Part shown: piece after piece, positions 1 through 7,843 of the stretch
Numbering within the stretch: the stretch's first letter is position 1
How the letters are laid out: the number at the start of each line of letters is the position of its first letter
NCBI RefSeq assembly: GCF_014205335.1
Contig: NZ_JACHNH010000001.1
Coordinates: 1,302,001 to 1,366,000 of the forward strand
Length of the DNA: 64,000 nucleotides
Direction: 5' to 3'
DNA from: Amorphoplanes digitatis
Lineage (GTDB): Bacteria > Actinomycetota > Actinomycetes > Mycobacteriales > Micromonosporaceae
Translations under genes and position numbers: made by a program
The notes under the pieces: generated by a model
Seen by the model: only the letters and a program-made list of their open reading frames with translations
Database searches by the model: none
What the model was told of the DNA's origin: nothing

Positions 1-108
1 GTGAAGCAGCTCGCGGACGAGGCGCGCAGGCCCGGCTCGCACGCCTGGCCGGTCCGGGACGCCAAGCGCCAGGAGCTGCTGCGTGCCACCGCCGAGCGGA
101 CGGCCTGA
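1..108 (+). CDS. C-terminal end of an unidentified protein (truncated by window edge)
   Basis: Frame 1 is open from the first base and stops with TGA at 106-108, giving about 35 residues ending in ERTA. The GTG at base 1 may be internal. The stop is one base before the ATG of the ECF41 sigma factor, so the two genes are probably co-transcribed. ECF41 genes are usually next to a carboxymuconolactone decarboxylase, oxidoreductase or epimerase gene (the COE proteins); this fragment could be the end of such a protein, but the visible part carries no diagnostic motif. Confidence 0.5.
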   Translation: MKQLADEARRPGSHAWPVRDAKRQELLRATAERTA

Positions 109-109
109 G

Positions 110-1006
110 ATGAGCGACAGGGCCGCGGACCCGGCGACCGAGGCCTTCGTGGCACACCGCAACCTGCTCTTCACCGTCGCGTACGAGATGCTCGGGTCGG
201 CGGCCGACGCGGAGGACGTCCTCCAGGAGACCTGGCTGCGGTGGGTGAAGGTCGACCTGGGGCAGGTGCGCGACCAGCGTGCCTACCTGGTCCGGGTCAC
301 GACCCGGCAGGCGCTCAACCGGCTGCGCGCCCTGAAGAGCCGCCGGGAGGCGTACGTCGGCCCGTGGCTGCCCGAGCCGCTGCTCACCGCGCCGGACGTC
401 GCCGAGGACGTCGAGCTCGCCGAGAGCGTGTCGATGGCGCTGATGCTCGTGCTCGAGACGCTGTCGCCGACCGAGCGCGCCGTCTTCGTGCTGCGCGAGG
501 CCTTCGACGTCGGCTACGACGAGATCGCGGCGGCCGTCGACAAGAGCCCGGCGGCCGTGCGCCAGATCGCGCACCGCGCCCGCCGGCACGTCGACGCCCG
601 TCGCCCGCGCGCCGCGGTCTCCGCGGACGAGACCCGGGCGGCCATGGAGTCGTTCCGCACCGCGGTGGAGACCGGGGACCTGAAGGGCCTGGTCGAGGTG
701 CTCGCGCCCGGCGTGGTCCTGGTGGGCGACGGCGGCGGCGTCAAGCAGGCCGCGCTGCGGCCGATCGTCGGCGCCGACAAGGTGGGCCGCATCATCCTCG
801 GCGGCCTCGCCAAGGTGACGGCCACGGTCACCACCGAGGCCGGCATGGTCAACGGCAACCCGGCGCTGCTGCTGCGCCTGGACGGGGAGCTCGACGGCAT
901 TCTCGCGGTCCGGGTCGAGGACGCCCGCATCGCGGGCCTCTACTACGTACGCAACCCGGCGAAGCTGACCCGGGTGGAGTCGGAGACGCCGCTCGCCCGG
1001 CGCTGA
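110..1006 (+). CDS. sigJ: ECF41-family RNA polymerase sigma factor (SigJ-like) with SnoaL-like C-terminal extension
   Basis: A 298-residue extracytoplasmic-function sigma factor. Region sigma2 spans about residues 11-78 (with the DAEDVLQETWLRW signature) and sigma4 about 105-160. A C-terminal extension of about 130 residues has a SnoaL/NTF2-like fold and carries a DGGG-V-K motif at about residue 207. That motif matches the DGGGK signature of ECF41 factors, in which the fused domain takes the place of a separate anti-sigma factor. The ATG at 110 is one base after the upstream stop, which fits translational coupling; an earlier GTG at 83 would overlap that gene. The 3' end overlaps the convergent protease gene by 64 bases. 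Confidence 0.88.
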   Translation: MSDRAADPATEAFVAHRNLLFTVAYEMLGSAADAEDVLQETWLRWVKVDLGQVRDQRAYLVRVTTRQALNRLRALKSRREAYVGPWLPEPLLTAPDVAEDVELAESVSMALMLVLETLSPTERAVFVLREAFDVGYDEIAAAVDKSPAAVRQIAHRARRHVDARRPRAAVSADETRAAMESFRTAVETGDLKGLVEVLAPGVVLVGDGGGVKQAALRPIVGADKVGRIILGGLAKVTATVTTEAGMVNGNPALLLRLDGELDGILAVRVEDARIAGLYYVRNPAKLTRVESETPLARR

Positions 1007-2676
1007 AGGCCGGTGCCGGCCGCCACGAAGGTGAAGGCCACCGCCGCGCTCCTGCCGCCGGGTGCGGTCACCACGACCGGTGCCTGACCGGCCCTGGTCC
1101 GCGCCGGCAGGGTCATCCTGATCTCGGTGTCCGACACCCGGGTGAAGGCGGTCACCACGCCGCCGACGGTGACCCGGCTGGCGCCGGTGAACCCGCTACC
1201 GGTGATCCGCACGGGCGTCGCGGTCCGCAGGGCGGCCTTGGTGACGCTCAGCTTGCTGATCACCGGGACCGGTGCGCGGTAGGTGAACCGCGCGTACGCC
1301 CCGGGCGCCGTGACACCGCCCGGTGTGGTCAGCCGGACGTCCACCGCGCCCGCCGCGTGCACCGGCAGGGTCGCCTTGACCTGGGTGGCCGAGACCTTCG
1401 TGTACGCGACGCTCACCCCGCCGACGGTCAGCTTGGTGGAGTCGGTGAAGTTCACGCCGGTCACCACGACCGCGGTGCGCGCGTTGGTGAACCCGCCGCT
1501 CGGCTTGATCGAGGTGATCGCGGGTGCCGGCGGCGCCACGTAGGTGAACGTGGTGGCGGCGTCGATCGTGCTCACCCCGCCCGGGGTGGTGACCTGCAGG
1601 CCCAGGCCGCCGGCCGGGCGCGCGGGCAGGGACAGCCGGAGCTCGGTGTCGGACACCTCGGTGAACGCCACTCCCGTGCCGCCGATGGTGACCTTGGTGG
1701 CGCCGGCGAGGCCGGCGCCCCGGACCACGACCGGCGTGGCCTTGTACGTCGGGCCGCTGCTCGGCTCCAGCCCGGTGACGTCCGGGGCGGCAGTGGCCGG
1801 AGCGGCCGGAGTGGCGATGCCGTCGACCGCGTACCCGCCGGTGGCGGCCTTGTTGATGAACGCCCAGGAGAGCTTCGCGTCGCCGGCGTTGCCCCAGCGG
1901 GTGCCCCACGAGTTGCGGATGTACACGCCCTGCCCGTCGTAGCCGTACGCGGCGATCATGTGCCCGCCGAGGCTCGAGCCGGTCAGCGTGTCGTAGAGGC
2001 TGTGGCCGCGCAGGTACATGAAGTCCTGGTAGACCGGGATGGCGAGGGCGACCGGGCGGCCGGACGCCAGCGTCCGCTGGATCAGCGTCTGCGCGGCGGT
2101 GCCCTGGTTGCCGCCGACGAACAGCCGGCTCCAGCCGTCGACCCGGTAGTCACGGGCGTTGTCGATCTCGTCCTGGGTCGGCGGCGACTGCCAGTTCGTG
2201 GTGCCCTGCCAGTAGTGGTCCTGGGTGTCGACGCCCGCGGCCTGCGCGTTGGTCAGCACGGCGTCGGGGTTGAGCCCGGCGTTCGGCGCGCCGTTCGCGG
2301 CGACGTTGCGCATGTACAGGAAGAGCGGGGCGTACGGCGCGCCGGAGCCGCCGGAGCGGTTCGCGTAGTAGCCCATGATGCTGTACCCGATGGTCCAGGC
2401 GACGCAGGAGCCGATCTGCCCCTGGTCGCCGGCGGGCGGGGCGTACTGGCGCAGGTCGACGGCGTCGGGCAGCACCTCGAACGCGGACGCGTCGCCGAGC
2501 TTGGTCTTCGCCGAGGTCAGGACCGGGCTGGGTAGATAGCCGCCGACGGCGTGCGGAAGCGCTGCGGGTGTCGAGGGTGCGGCGGCCACCGCCGGGGTGG
2601 CGGCGGGAAGCGCGGCGACGACGGCCGTGGCGAGCGCCAGCCAGCCCCGGGTCAGGGCTCTGGGCTTGAGGCGCAT
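943..2676 (-). CDS. Secreted papain-like (C1A) cysteine peptidase with three IPT/TIG domains
   Basis: A 577-residue protein. It has a signal peptide (about 1-32, ending AVAAA), then a C1 peptidase domain with the oxyanion Gln85 and nucleophile Cys91 in QGQIGSC, His239 in GGHM, and Asn255 in IRNSWG. Three IPT/TIG immunoglobulin-like repeats follow (about 299-378, 386-466, 470-551), each ending in TTPGG or APGG followed by a FTY/FTF strand. The start has a good GGAAGGA ribosome site 7 bases upstream. The last roughly 20 residues lie beyond the final IPT strand and are encoded opposite the end of the ECF41 gene, so the tail may be an extension without domain function. Likely role: extracellular proteolysis with repeat domains for surface or substrate binding; the substrate is unknown. 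Confidence 0.85.
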   Translation of the reverse strand: MRLKPRALTRGWLALATAVVAALPAATPAVAAAPSTPAALPHAVGGYLPSPVLTSAKTKLGDASAFEVLPDAVDLRQYAPPAGDQGQIGSCVAWTIGYSIMGYYANRSGGSGAPYAPLFLYMRNVAANGAPNAGLNPDAVLTNAQAAGVDTQDHYWQGTTNWQSPPTQDEIDNARDYRVDGWSRLFVGGNQGTAAQTLIQRTLASGRPVALAIPVYQDFMYLRGHSLYDTLTGSSLGGHMIAAYGYDGQGVYIRNSWGTRWGNAGDAKLSWAFINKAATGGYAVDGIATPAAPATAAPDVTGLEPSSGPTYKATPVVVRGAGLAGATKVTIGGTGVAFTEVSDTELRLSLPARPAGGLGLQVTTPGGVSTIDAATTFTYVAPPAPAITSIKPSGGFTNARTAVVVTGVNFTDSTKLTVGGVSVAYTKVSATQVKATLPVHAAGAVDVRLTTPGGVTAPGAYARFTYRAPVPVISKLSVTKAALRTATPVRITGSGFTGASRVTVGGVVTAFTRVSDTEIRMTLPARTRAGQAPVVVTAPGGRSAAVAFTFVAAGTGLQRRASGVSDSTRVSFAGLRT

Positions 2677-2733
2677 CCGTGGTCCTTCCGAGGGGCCGGC
2701 ACGAGGCCATCCCCATCGGCAGGGTGATACGGG

Positions 2734-3108
2734 TCATGAGATCAATTCATGACTCACGTGCGCGGTGACGATGCGCCAGCCTTGCGGGAGGCGTACCCAG
2801 GTCTGCGACTGGCGGCCGAGGGCGTCTGTGCCCGGATATCCGAAAAGCGTCGTCACGACCGCGACGTCCCGGCCGTACGCGGTGATGGTCGTCTCCTTGA
2901 GCCGGCGGCCCGGCGGCAGTGGCGGCTGCGCGCGCCGCCAGGCGGCCTGCTCGGGCAGGCCGGTCTGCCGGTCCGCGACGCCGAAGCGCACCGCGCCGTC
3001 GGCGAAGAAGCCGACTATGCGCTCGACCTCGTTGGCCACGAGGGCGTCCTCGTAGTCCGCGAACGCGGCGGCGACCTCGGACACGACGTCGGGCCGGTTG
3101 ATCTCCAT
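2734..3108 (-). CDS. atzH: AtzH-like small protein (DUF3225 / SnoaL-like fold) of the ureide operon
   Basis: A 124-residue NTF2/SnoaL-like protein resembling AtzH/HpxZ (DUF3225), with the FADYEDALVANEVERIVGFF and TWVRLPQGWRIVTAHVS segments seen across the family. AtzH in the cyanuric acid pathway acts on a dicarboxylated urea intermediate to yield allophanate; family members sit beside allophanate hydrolase or related amidase genes, as here. The start is fixed by a strong AGGAGG four bases before the ATG. It is the last gene of the minus-strand ureide cluster, 66 bases after the permease, but a perfect hairpin lies between them, so it may be expressed at a lower level. The family call is fairly sure, the exact reaction is inferred. 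Confidence 0.75.
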   Translation of the reverse strand: MEINRPDVVSEVAAAFADYEDALVANEVERIVGFFADGAVRFGVADRQTGLPEQAAWRRAQPPLPPGRRLKETTITAYGRDVAVVTTLFGYPGTDALGRQSQTWVRLPQGWRIVTAHVSHELIS

Positions 3109-3128
3109 GGCGCCTCCTGGCGGTGTTC

Positions 3129-3159
3129 GGCGGCCCGGCGCGTGACGCGCCGGGCCGCC
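3129..3159 (-). terminator. GC-rich hairpin between permease and atzH-like genes
   Basis: A perfect 14-bp inverted repeat (GGCGGCCCGGCGCG and its complement) encloses a 3-base loop. It lies 16 bases after the permease stop and 20 bases before the atzH-like start. There is no T tract, as is common for actinobacterial terminators. It could end transcription or set the level of the last gene. Confidence 0.65.
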
Positions 3160-3174
3160 GGGTGGACGGGCCGG

Positions 3175-4797
3175 TCAGACCGTGCTGGTCTCCTTGCGGG
3201 GTGCGGGCACGTCGCCCTCGGGCGCCGCGGGCGCCTCGGCGGGCTGGTCGCCGCCGGCGTGCAGGCGCTCCAGCTCGATCTCGTCGGCGTCCGGCTGCCG
3301 GGGCTCCGGCCTGGTCAGCGCGAACAGCACGCAGACCACGGTCAGCAGCAGGTAGCCGAGGCTGACCGGGCCGTCGGCGTTGAACTGCACCTTCTCCGCG
3401 TGGATCAGGCCGACGAAGGTCAGCACCGCGCCCGTGCCGGAGAAGATCGCCGCGTGCCAGAAGCGCTTGTCGATGATGAAGGCGACGATCGCGCCCAGGA
3501 CCAGGCCGGCCAGGATCGCGCCCTCGCCGAGCGTCTTCAGGCCGTCGTAGACGACGCCCGCGCCGGCCAGGGTGCTGACGCCCACCTCGGCCGCCGAGGT
3601 ACCCGCCGCCGCCAGGACGTTGTCCATCTGGCCGGTCGCCCAGCTCGCGATGTTGGGGATGAGGGCGGCGACCACGGCCGCGGCGTGCGCCCGCGGCGTG
3701 GCCTGGAACGCCTGTGCGCCGATGAGCAGGCCGATGTAGAGCAGGATCGGGACGATCGCCGCGGTCGGGAAGAGGGTGCCCAGCAGCCCGAACATCCCGA
3801 AGAAGCAGAGCAGGGCGATGACGACGCCGGTGGCCATCGAGTAGCCGGTGCGGCCGCCCGCCGCCTTCCAGCCGGGGTGGCCGACGTACACGGCCGGCGG
3901 GAACGGCGAGCCGAGCATCGAGCCGACGACCGCGCCGCCGCCGTCCGCCAGCAGGACGCTGCGCAGGTTGTAGCGGTCGCCCGCGCTGGCCGCGCTCTCC
4001 ACATTGGTCATCGCCTCGGTGAAGTTGTAGACGCCCAGCGGGATCGCCGTGGCCAGCAGCGGGGCCATGTCGCGCAGGCCGTCGATGAGCAGGTCGACCT
4101 TCAGGTGCGGGAAGGCGAACGCGATGTCCTTGGCGGCCGCCGTCACGTCCGGCACCGACATGGCGCCGCCGATCCAGCCGATCGCGCTGCCGACCAGCAG
4201 GGCGACCAGGCCGATCGGCAGGTTGAAGGGCAGCTTGACGTCGGTGAGCAGGCCGACGAGCAGCAGGCCGAAGACCGGCAGTGCGATCCAGGCGGCGCTC
4301 CACATCGTCCCGGCCGGGTTCATCGAGATGAAGGTGATGGAGATGCCGGCCAGCGTGCCGAGCAGGGCCGCGCGGGGCGTGTACTTGCGGATGTACGGAC
4401 CGACGAACGCGCCGATCAGCACGATGACGCCGATGATGAACGCCCAGGCGATGCCGGCCGTCCACGCCTGGATCGGGTCCTTGGTGCGCAGGTAGATCGG
4501 CAGCATGATGACGAAGATGACGATGAACATGTGCGGGACGCTGGGCCCGTACGGCATCGCCGTGACGTCGGTGCGGTTCTCCTTGGCGGCCAGGCGGCGC
4601 GCCAGGTACGTGTAGTACATGTTGCCGAGCACCAGGGCGATGCCCAGCGCCGGCAGGATGACGCCGAAGACGTTGCCCGGCGCCATCCCGATGACGCCGA
4701 TGCAGAGGCCGGTCAGGGTCAGCACGTTGACGAGGACGTTGACGCCGAAGCCGAAGAACGCGTTCGTGTCGCCGCGTACCCAGTAGGGAAGTTTCAT
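3175..4797 (-). CDS. NCS2/AzgA-like nucleobase-type permease, putative ureide importer
   Basis: A 540-residue polytopic membrane protein with about 12-14 hydrophobic segments and a charged cytoplasmic tail rich in Pro, Glu and Ala. Segments such as FTEAMTNVESAASAGDRYN and GSPFPPAVYVGHPGWKAAG resemble the substrate-binding helices of xanthine/uracil/AzgA permeases. Its place between the cysteine hydrolases and the atzH-like gene suggests uptake of biuret, triuret or another ureide rather than a purine. The ribosome site AGGAG overlaps the TAG stop of the preceding hydrolase gene (TAGGAG), which argues for coupled translation. Substrate is inferred from context only. Confidence 0.8.
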   Translation of the reverse strand: MKLPYWVRGDTNAFFGFGVNVLVNVLTLTGLCIGVIGMAPGNVFGVILPALGIALVLGNMYYTYLARRLAAKENRTDVTAMPYGPSVPHMFIVIFVIMLPIYLRTKDPIQAWTAGIAWAFIIGVIVLIGAFVGPYIRKYTPRAALLGTLAGISITFISMNPAGTMWSAAWIALPVFGLLLVGLLTDVKLPFNLPIGLVALLVGSAIGWIGGAMSVPDVTAAAKDIAFAFPHLKVDLLIDGLRDMAPLLATAIPLGVYNFTEAMTNVESAASAGDRYNLRSVLLADGGGAVVGSMLGSPFPPAVYVGHPGWKAAGGRTGYSMATGVVIALLCFFGMFGLLGTLFPTAAIVPILLYIGLLIGAQAFQATPRAHAAAVVAALIPNIASWATGQMDNVLAAAGTSAAEVGVSTLAGAGVVYDGLKTLGEGAILAGLVLGAIVAFIIDKRFWHAAIFSGTGAVLTFVGLIHAEKVQFNADGPVSLGYLLLTVVCVLFALTRPEPRQPDADEIELERLHAGGDQPAEAPAAPEGDVPAPRKETSTV

Positions 4798-4806
4798 GGC
4801 TCGCTC

Positions 4807-5460
4807 CTAGAGACGCACGGAGGTGGAATCGGCGACCCAGCCGAAGATGCCGCCCTGTGCGGCGATCATCTCCAGGCCGACCCGCTGGAATTCGGGGAAG
4901 TAGGAGCCGACGCAGTCGGCGAGCACGAGGCACTCGTAGCCGCGGTCGTTGGCCTCGCGCACCGTGGTGTGCACGCACACCTCGGTCGTCACGCCCGCCA
5001 CGAGCAGGCTGCGGATGCCGCCCTTGTCGAGCAGTTCCTGAAGTTCGGTGGCGTAGAAGGCGCCCTTACCGGGCTTGTCGACGACGGCCTCGCCGGGGAG
5101 CGGCCGCAGCTCGTCGATGATGTCGTGGCCGTACTCGCCGCGGATGAGGATGCGGCCGAAGGCGCCGGGGTCGCCGATGCGCTTGCTGGGCGCGCCGCGT
5201 TCGAGCTTGGCGGGCGGGCAGTCGGTCAGGTCGGGCAGGTGACCCTCCCTGGTGTGGATGATCGGCAGGCCGGCGGCCCGCCAGGTGGTCATGAACGCCG
5301 CGAGCGGTGCGATCGTGCGGCGCAGCTGGGAGACGTCGTTGCCGAGGCTCTCGCCGAAGCCGCCGGGCTCGAGGAAGTCCCGCTGCATGTCGATGACCAG
5401 CAGCGCGGTGCTCTCCGGTGCGAACGTGAAGGGTGCGGGCTGTGCCTCGACGGTCGGCAT
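4807..5460 (-). CDS. Isochorismatase-like cysteine hydrolase, candidate triuret hydrolase
   Basis: A 217-residue member of the cysteine hydrolase (isochorismatase-like) superfamily. The catalytic triad is visible: Asp24 in VIDMQ, Lys129 in DKPGKG and Cys162 in TTEVCVHTT. It is a diverged paralog of the adjacent biuret hydrolase, sharing the TREGH-PDL, GRILIRGE and REANDRGYECLVL blocks. Members of this branch (QRDFLEPGGFGE, SYFPEF, QGGIFGWV) occur beside ureide-degrading genes, and triuret hydrolase TrtA is a cysteine hydrolase of this superfamily. The start is the ATG one base after the upstream TGA; the longer open frame to 5553 lies inside the biuret hydrolase gene. Hydrolase function is sure; triuret as substrate is a guess. 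Confidence 0.8.
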   Translation of the reverse strand: MPTVEAQPAPFTFAPESTALLVIDMQRDFLEPGGFGESLGNDVSQLRRTIAPLAAFMTTWRAAGLPIIHTREGHLPDLTDCPPAKLERGAPSKRIGDPGAFGRILIRGEYGHDIIDELRPLPGEAVVDKPGKGAFYATELQELLDKGGIRSLLVAGVTTEVCVHTTVREANDRGYECLVLADCVGSYFPEFQRVGLEMIAAQGGIFGWVADSTSVRL

Positions 5461-5461
5461 C

Positions 5462-6154
5462 TCAGGCCTCCGTCGCGGCGATGACGTCGTCCGAGGTGGA
5501 CACGCAGCCGAACACGCCGCCCTGCATGGTGACCATGTGCAGCGCGGCGGCATGGTTCGACGCCTCGGTGGCGCCGGTGCAGTCGGAGAGGATCAGGCAC
5601 TCGTAGCCGCGGTCGTTGGCCTCCCGCATGGTCGTGTGCACGCAGACATCGGTGGTGATCCCGGTCAGGATCAAATGCGTGATTCCCCGGGTACGCAGGA
5701 CGAGGTCGAGATTCGTCGCGTAGAAGGCGCCCTTGCCGGGCTTGTCGACGATCACCTCGCCGGCCACCGGTGCGACCTCGGGCACGATCTCCCAGCCCGG
5801 CTCGCCCTTGACCAGGATGCGGCCGCACGGTCCCGGTGCGCCGATCTCGGCGCCGACCTGCGCCGAGCGCCACCGCTTGTTGGCCGGCAGGTCGGACAGG
5901 TCGGGGTCGTGGCCCTCGCGGGTGTGCACGACGAGCATGCCGAGGCCGCGGGCGTGTGCGAGCAGCCGCGCGGTGGCCGGCAGGCCGGCCCGGGTCAGCG
6001 CGATGTCGTAGCCCATCGACTCGACGTAGCCGCCGGGGCCGCAGAAGTCGGTCTGCCAGTCGATGCAGATCAAGGCGGTGCGCTCGACCGGAACCGAGCC
6101 GTCGTAGGGCCATAGATAGGGGGTGGCTTTTACCGGGCCGATGATCGCGGTCAT
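5462..6154 (-). CDS. biuH: Biuret amidohydrolase (cysteine hydrolase family)
   Basis: A 230-residue cysteine hydrolase that hydrolyses biuret to allophanate and ammonia. The triad Asp32, Lys138, Cys171 has the same spacing as Asp36/Lys142/Cys175 recalled for Rhizobium leguminosarum BiuH, and blocks such as PYDG, QTDFCGPGGYVESMGYD, DLPANKRWRS, GPCGRIL-KGEPGW and MQGGVFG match that enzyme closely. One difference is IDWQ in place of the usual IDMQ around the catalytic Asp. Its ATG overlaps the allophanate hydrolase stop (ATGA, 4-base overlap) and its stop is one base from the next start, so it is embedded in an operon. The product allophanate is the substrate of the gene upstream. Confidence 0.9.
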   Translation of the reverse strand: MTAIIGPVKATPYLWPYDGSVPVERTALICIDWQTDFCGPGGYVESMGYDIALTRAGLPATARLLAHARGLGMLVVHTREGHDPDLSDLPANKRWRSAQVGAEIGAPGPCGRILVKGEPGWEIVPEVAPVAGEVIVDKPGKGAFYATNLDLVLRTRGITHLILTGITTDVCVHTTMREANDRGYECLILSDCTGATEASNHAAALHMVTMQGGVFGCVSTSDDVIAATEA

Positions 6155-7812
6155 ATGTCCTGCCTTTCCGGTGTGGAACGGTGTGCCCGCCAGCCGCCGC
6201 CGGCGGTGATGTCCTGTGCCGTGGCGACCGCGTAGGCCTCGCAGAGGAAGCCGGTCACCTCGGTGCCGTCGGCCAGCACGACCCGGCCGAGCGACAGGGG
6301 CGCGGGAATGCCGGCGAGCAGGCTGCCGACGGTCGCGGCCGGTAGCTGCCACAGCTCGATGTCGATGGCGGCGCCCGTGTCGTCGCGGACCAGGCCCGGC
6401 GCGCCCGAGGGCAGCGCGTAGAGCCGGTAGCAGGGCGCCGTGCGGGCCGCGCCGATCAGCGTCGCCCGGCGGTCGGTCAGCTCGGCGTTGCGCGGCTCGC
6501 CGCTGAGGTGCAGCCCGACGACGGCGACGGTCATGAGGTCCTGCGTCCGGCCGAGCTCCTCGGCGAGCAGGGCGAGGGTCTCGTCGCTGAAGGCCGGGCC
6601 GAACAGCGTCAGGCTGGCGGGCCGGCCCTCCGCGGTGAACCCGTTCGGCACGGTCACCGCGGCGAGGTCGAGCAGGTTCGCGAACTGCGTGTACCGGCCC
6701 AGGTTCAGGTTCCGGCCGATGGGGTCGGCGGCGATCTCGGCGTGCGTGTACGTCGTCGCCACGGTCGGCAGGACCAGCACGTCGACGGTCTCGAAGAGCC
6801 GCTCGGTCCACGCCTTCAGCTCCCGCAGCCGGTGCAGGCCCCGCCAGGCGTCGACCGCGGTGAACCGCAGCCCGGTCTCGAGCACCTGGCGCGTCACCGG
6901 CAGCACCGAGCCGGGATGCGCGCTCAGGAAGTCGCCGAGGTCGGCCAGCCGCTCGGCCACCCAGGGTCCGCGGTACAGCAGGTCGCCCGCCTCGAGCAGC
7001 GGCTCGACGTCAACGGTCCGGACGTCGCCGCCGAACCGGTCGAGCCCGGCGGCGTACGCCTTCTCCTGGCCGGCGTCGCCGAGGAAGTCGAGGCCGCGGG
7101 CCGCGCCGACGCGCAGCTCGGCCGGGTTCCGCAGCGGGTACGAGCCAGTGCGGCCCCACGCGTCGCCGGTGGCCGGCCCCTTCGCCACCCGCAGGACGGC
7201 CGCGGCCCGGGCCACGTCCGGCGCGAAGATCGACACGCAGTCGAGCGAGCGGCAGGCCGGCACGACACCCTTGGTGCTGAGCAGCCCGCGGGTCGGCTTG
7301 ACGCCGACGATGCCGTTGAGCGCCGCGGGCACCCGTCCGGAGCCCGCGGTGTCGGTGCCGAGGGAGAAGTCGACGAGCCCGGCGGCGACCGCGACGGCCG
7401 ATCCGGAGCTGGAGCCGCCGGAGATCAGTCCGCCGCCGAAGACGCTCTCCGGCGTACCGTACGGCGACCGGGCGCCGGTCAGCCCGGTGGCGAACTGGTC
7501 CATGTTGGTCTTGCCGACCAGCAGCGCGCCGGCGTCGAGCAGCCGCCGCACGACGGGCGCGGTCCGCTCCGGAACGTAGGCGAAGTCGGGGCAGGCCGCG
7601 GTGGTCGGCACGCCGGCGACGTCGATGTTGTCCTTGACGGCGAAGGTGAGCCCGGCCAGGGGGAGATCGGCGTTCACGGCGGCGGCCCGGTCCCGCAGCT
7701 CCGCCTCGGTGACGGTGCTGATCCAGACTCCGTCGTCGCCGCGGTCGCGGATGCGCTGGAGGACTTCCTTCATTCTGTCGATTGTCGACCGTTCTGTTTC
7801 GGTCGAGTCCAC
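6151..7812 (-). CDS. atzF: Allophanate hydrolase (amidase signature family)
   Basis: A 553-residue enzyme that hydrolyses allophanate to ammonia and CO2. The amidase-signature triad is visible: Lys60 in AVKDN, the cis-Ser in GGSSSGS (134-136) and nucleophile Ser158 in TDTAGSGR. The amidase domain runs to about residue 430; the rest (TVAVVGLHLSGEPRN onward) is the C-terminal domain typical of AtzF. The length is slightly below the roughly 600 residues of classical AtzF. The GTG start at 7812 has no clear ribosome site; the ATG at 7773 (MKEVLQR) is an alternative that loses no conserved motif. It is the first enzyme gene of the operon, 31 bases after the GntR gene. Confidence 0.9.
   Translation of the reverse strand: MDSTETERSTIDRMKEVLQRIRDRGDDGVWISTVTEAELRDRAAAVNADLPLAGLTFAVKDNIDVAGVPTTAACPDFAYVPERTAPVVRRLLDAGALLVGKTNMDQFATGLTGARSPYGTPESVFGGGLISGGSSSGSAVAVAAGLVDFSLGTDTAGSGRVPAALNGIVGVKPTRGLLSTKGVVPACRSLDCVSIFAPDVARAAAVLRVAKGPATGDAWGRTGSYPLRNPAELRVGAARGLDFLGDAGQEKAYAAGLDRFGGDVRTVDVEPLLEAGDLLYRGPWVAERLADLGDFLSAHPGSVLPVTRQVLETGLRFTAVDAWRGLHRLRELKAWTERLFETVDVLVLPTVATTYTHAEIAADPIGRNLNLGRYTQFANLLDLAAVTVPNGFTAEGRPASLTLFGPAFSDETLALLAEELGRTQDLMTVAVVGLHLSGEPRNAELTDRRATLIGAARTAPCYRLYALPSGAPGLVRDDTGAAIDIELWQLPAATVGSLLAGIPAPLSLGRVVLADGTEVTGFLCEAYAVATAQDITAGGGWRAHRSTPERQDI
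7777..7789. promoter_or_regulatory. Candidate GntR operator near atzF start
   Basis: GTCGATTGTCGAC contains a GTCGA direct repeat and the palindrome GTCGAC. The GT-N2-AC core fits FCD-type GntR sites loosely. It lies just upstream of the alternative atzF ATG at 7773. Weak evidence, based on position and pattern only. Confidence 0.25.
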
Positions 7813-7843
7813 GCCAGGTAACGGCCTGATGTCGTGAAGTGAT

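Noticed and set aside
241..2535. Open frame of 764 codons on the plus strand
   Set aside because: It runs across the sigma factor in another frame and antisense to the protease; no conserved motif and Arg/Gly-rich composition.
2749..5484. Open frame of 911 codons on the plus strand
   Set aside because: Antisense to the atzH-like, permease and cysteine hydrolase genes, which all have clear families and ribosome sites.
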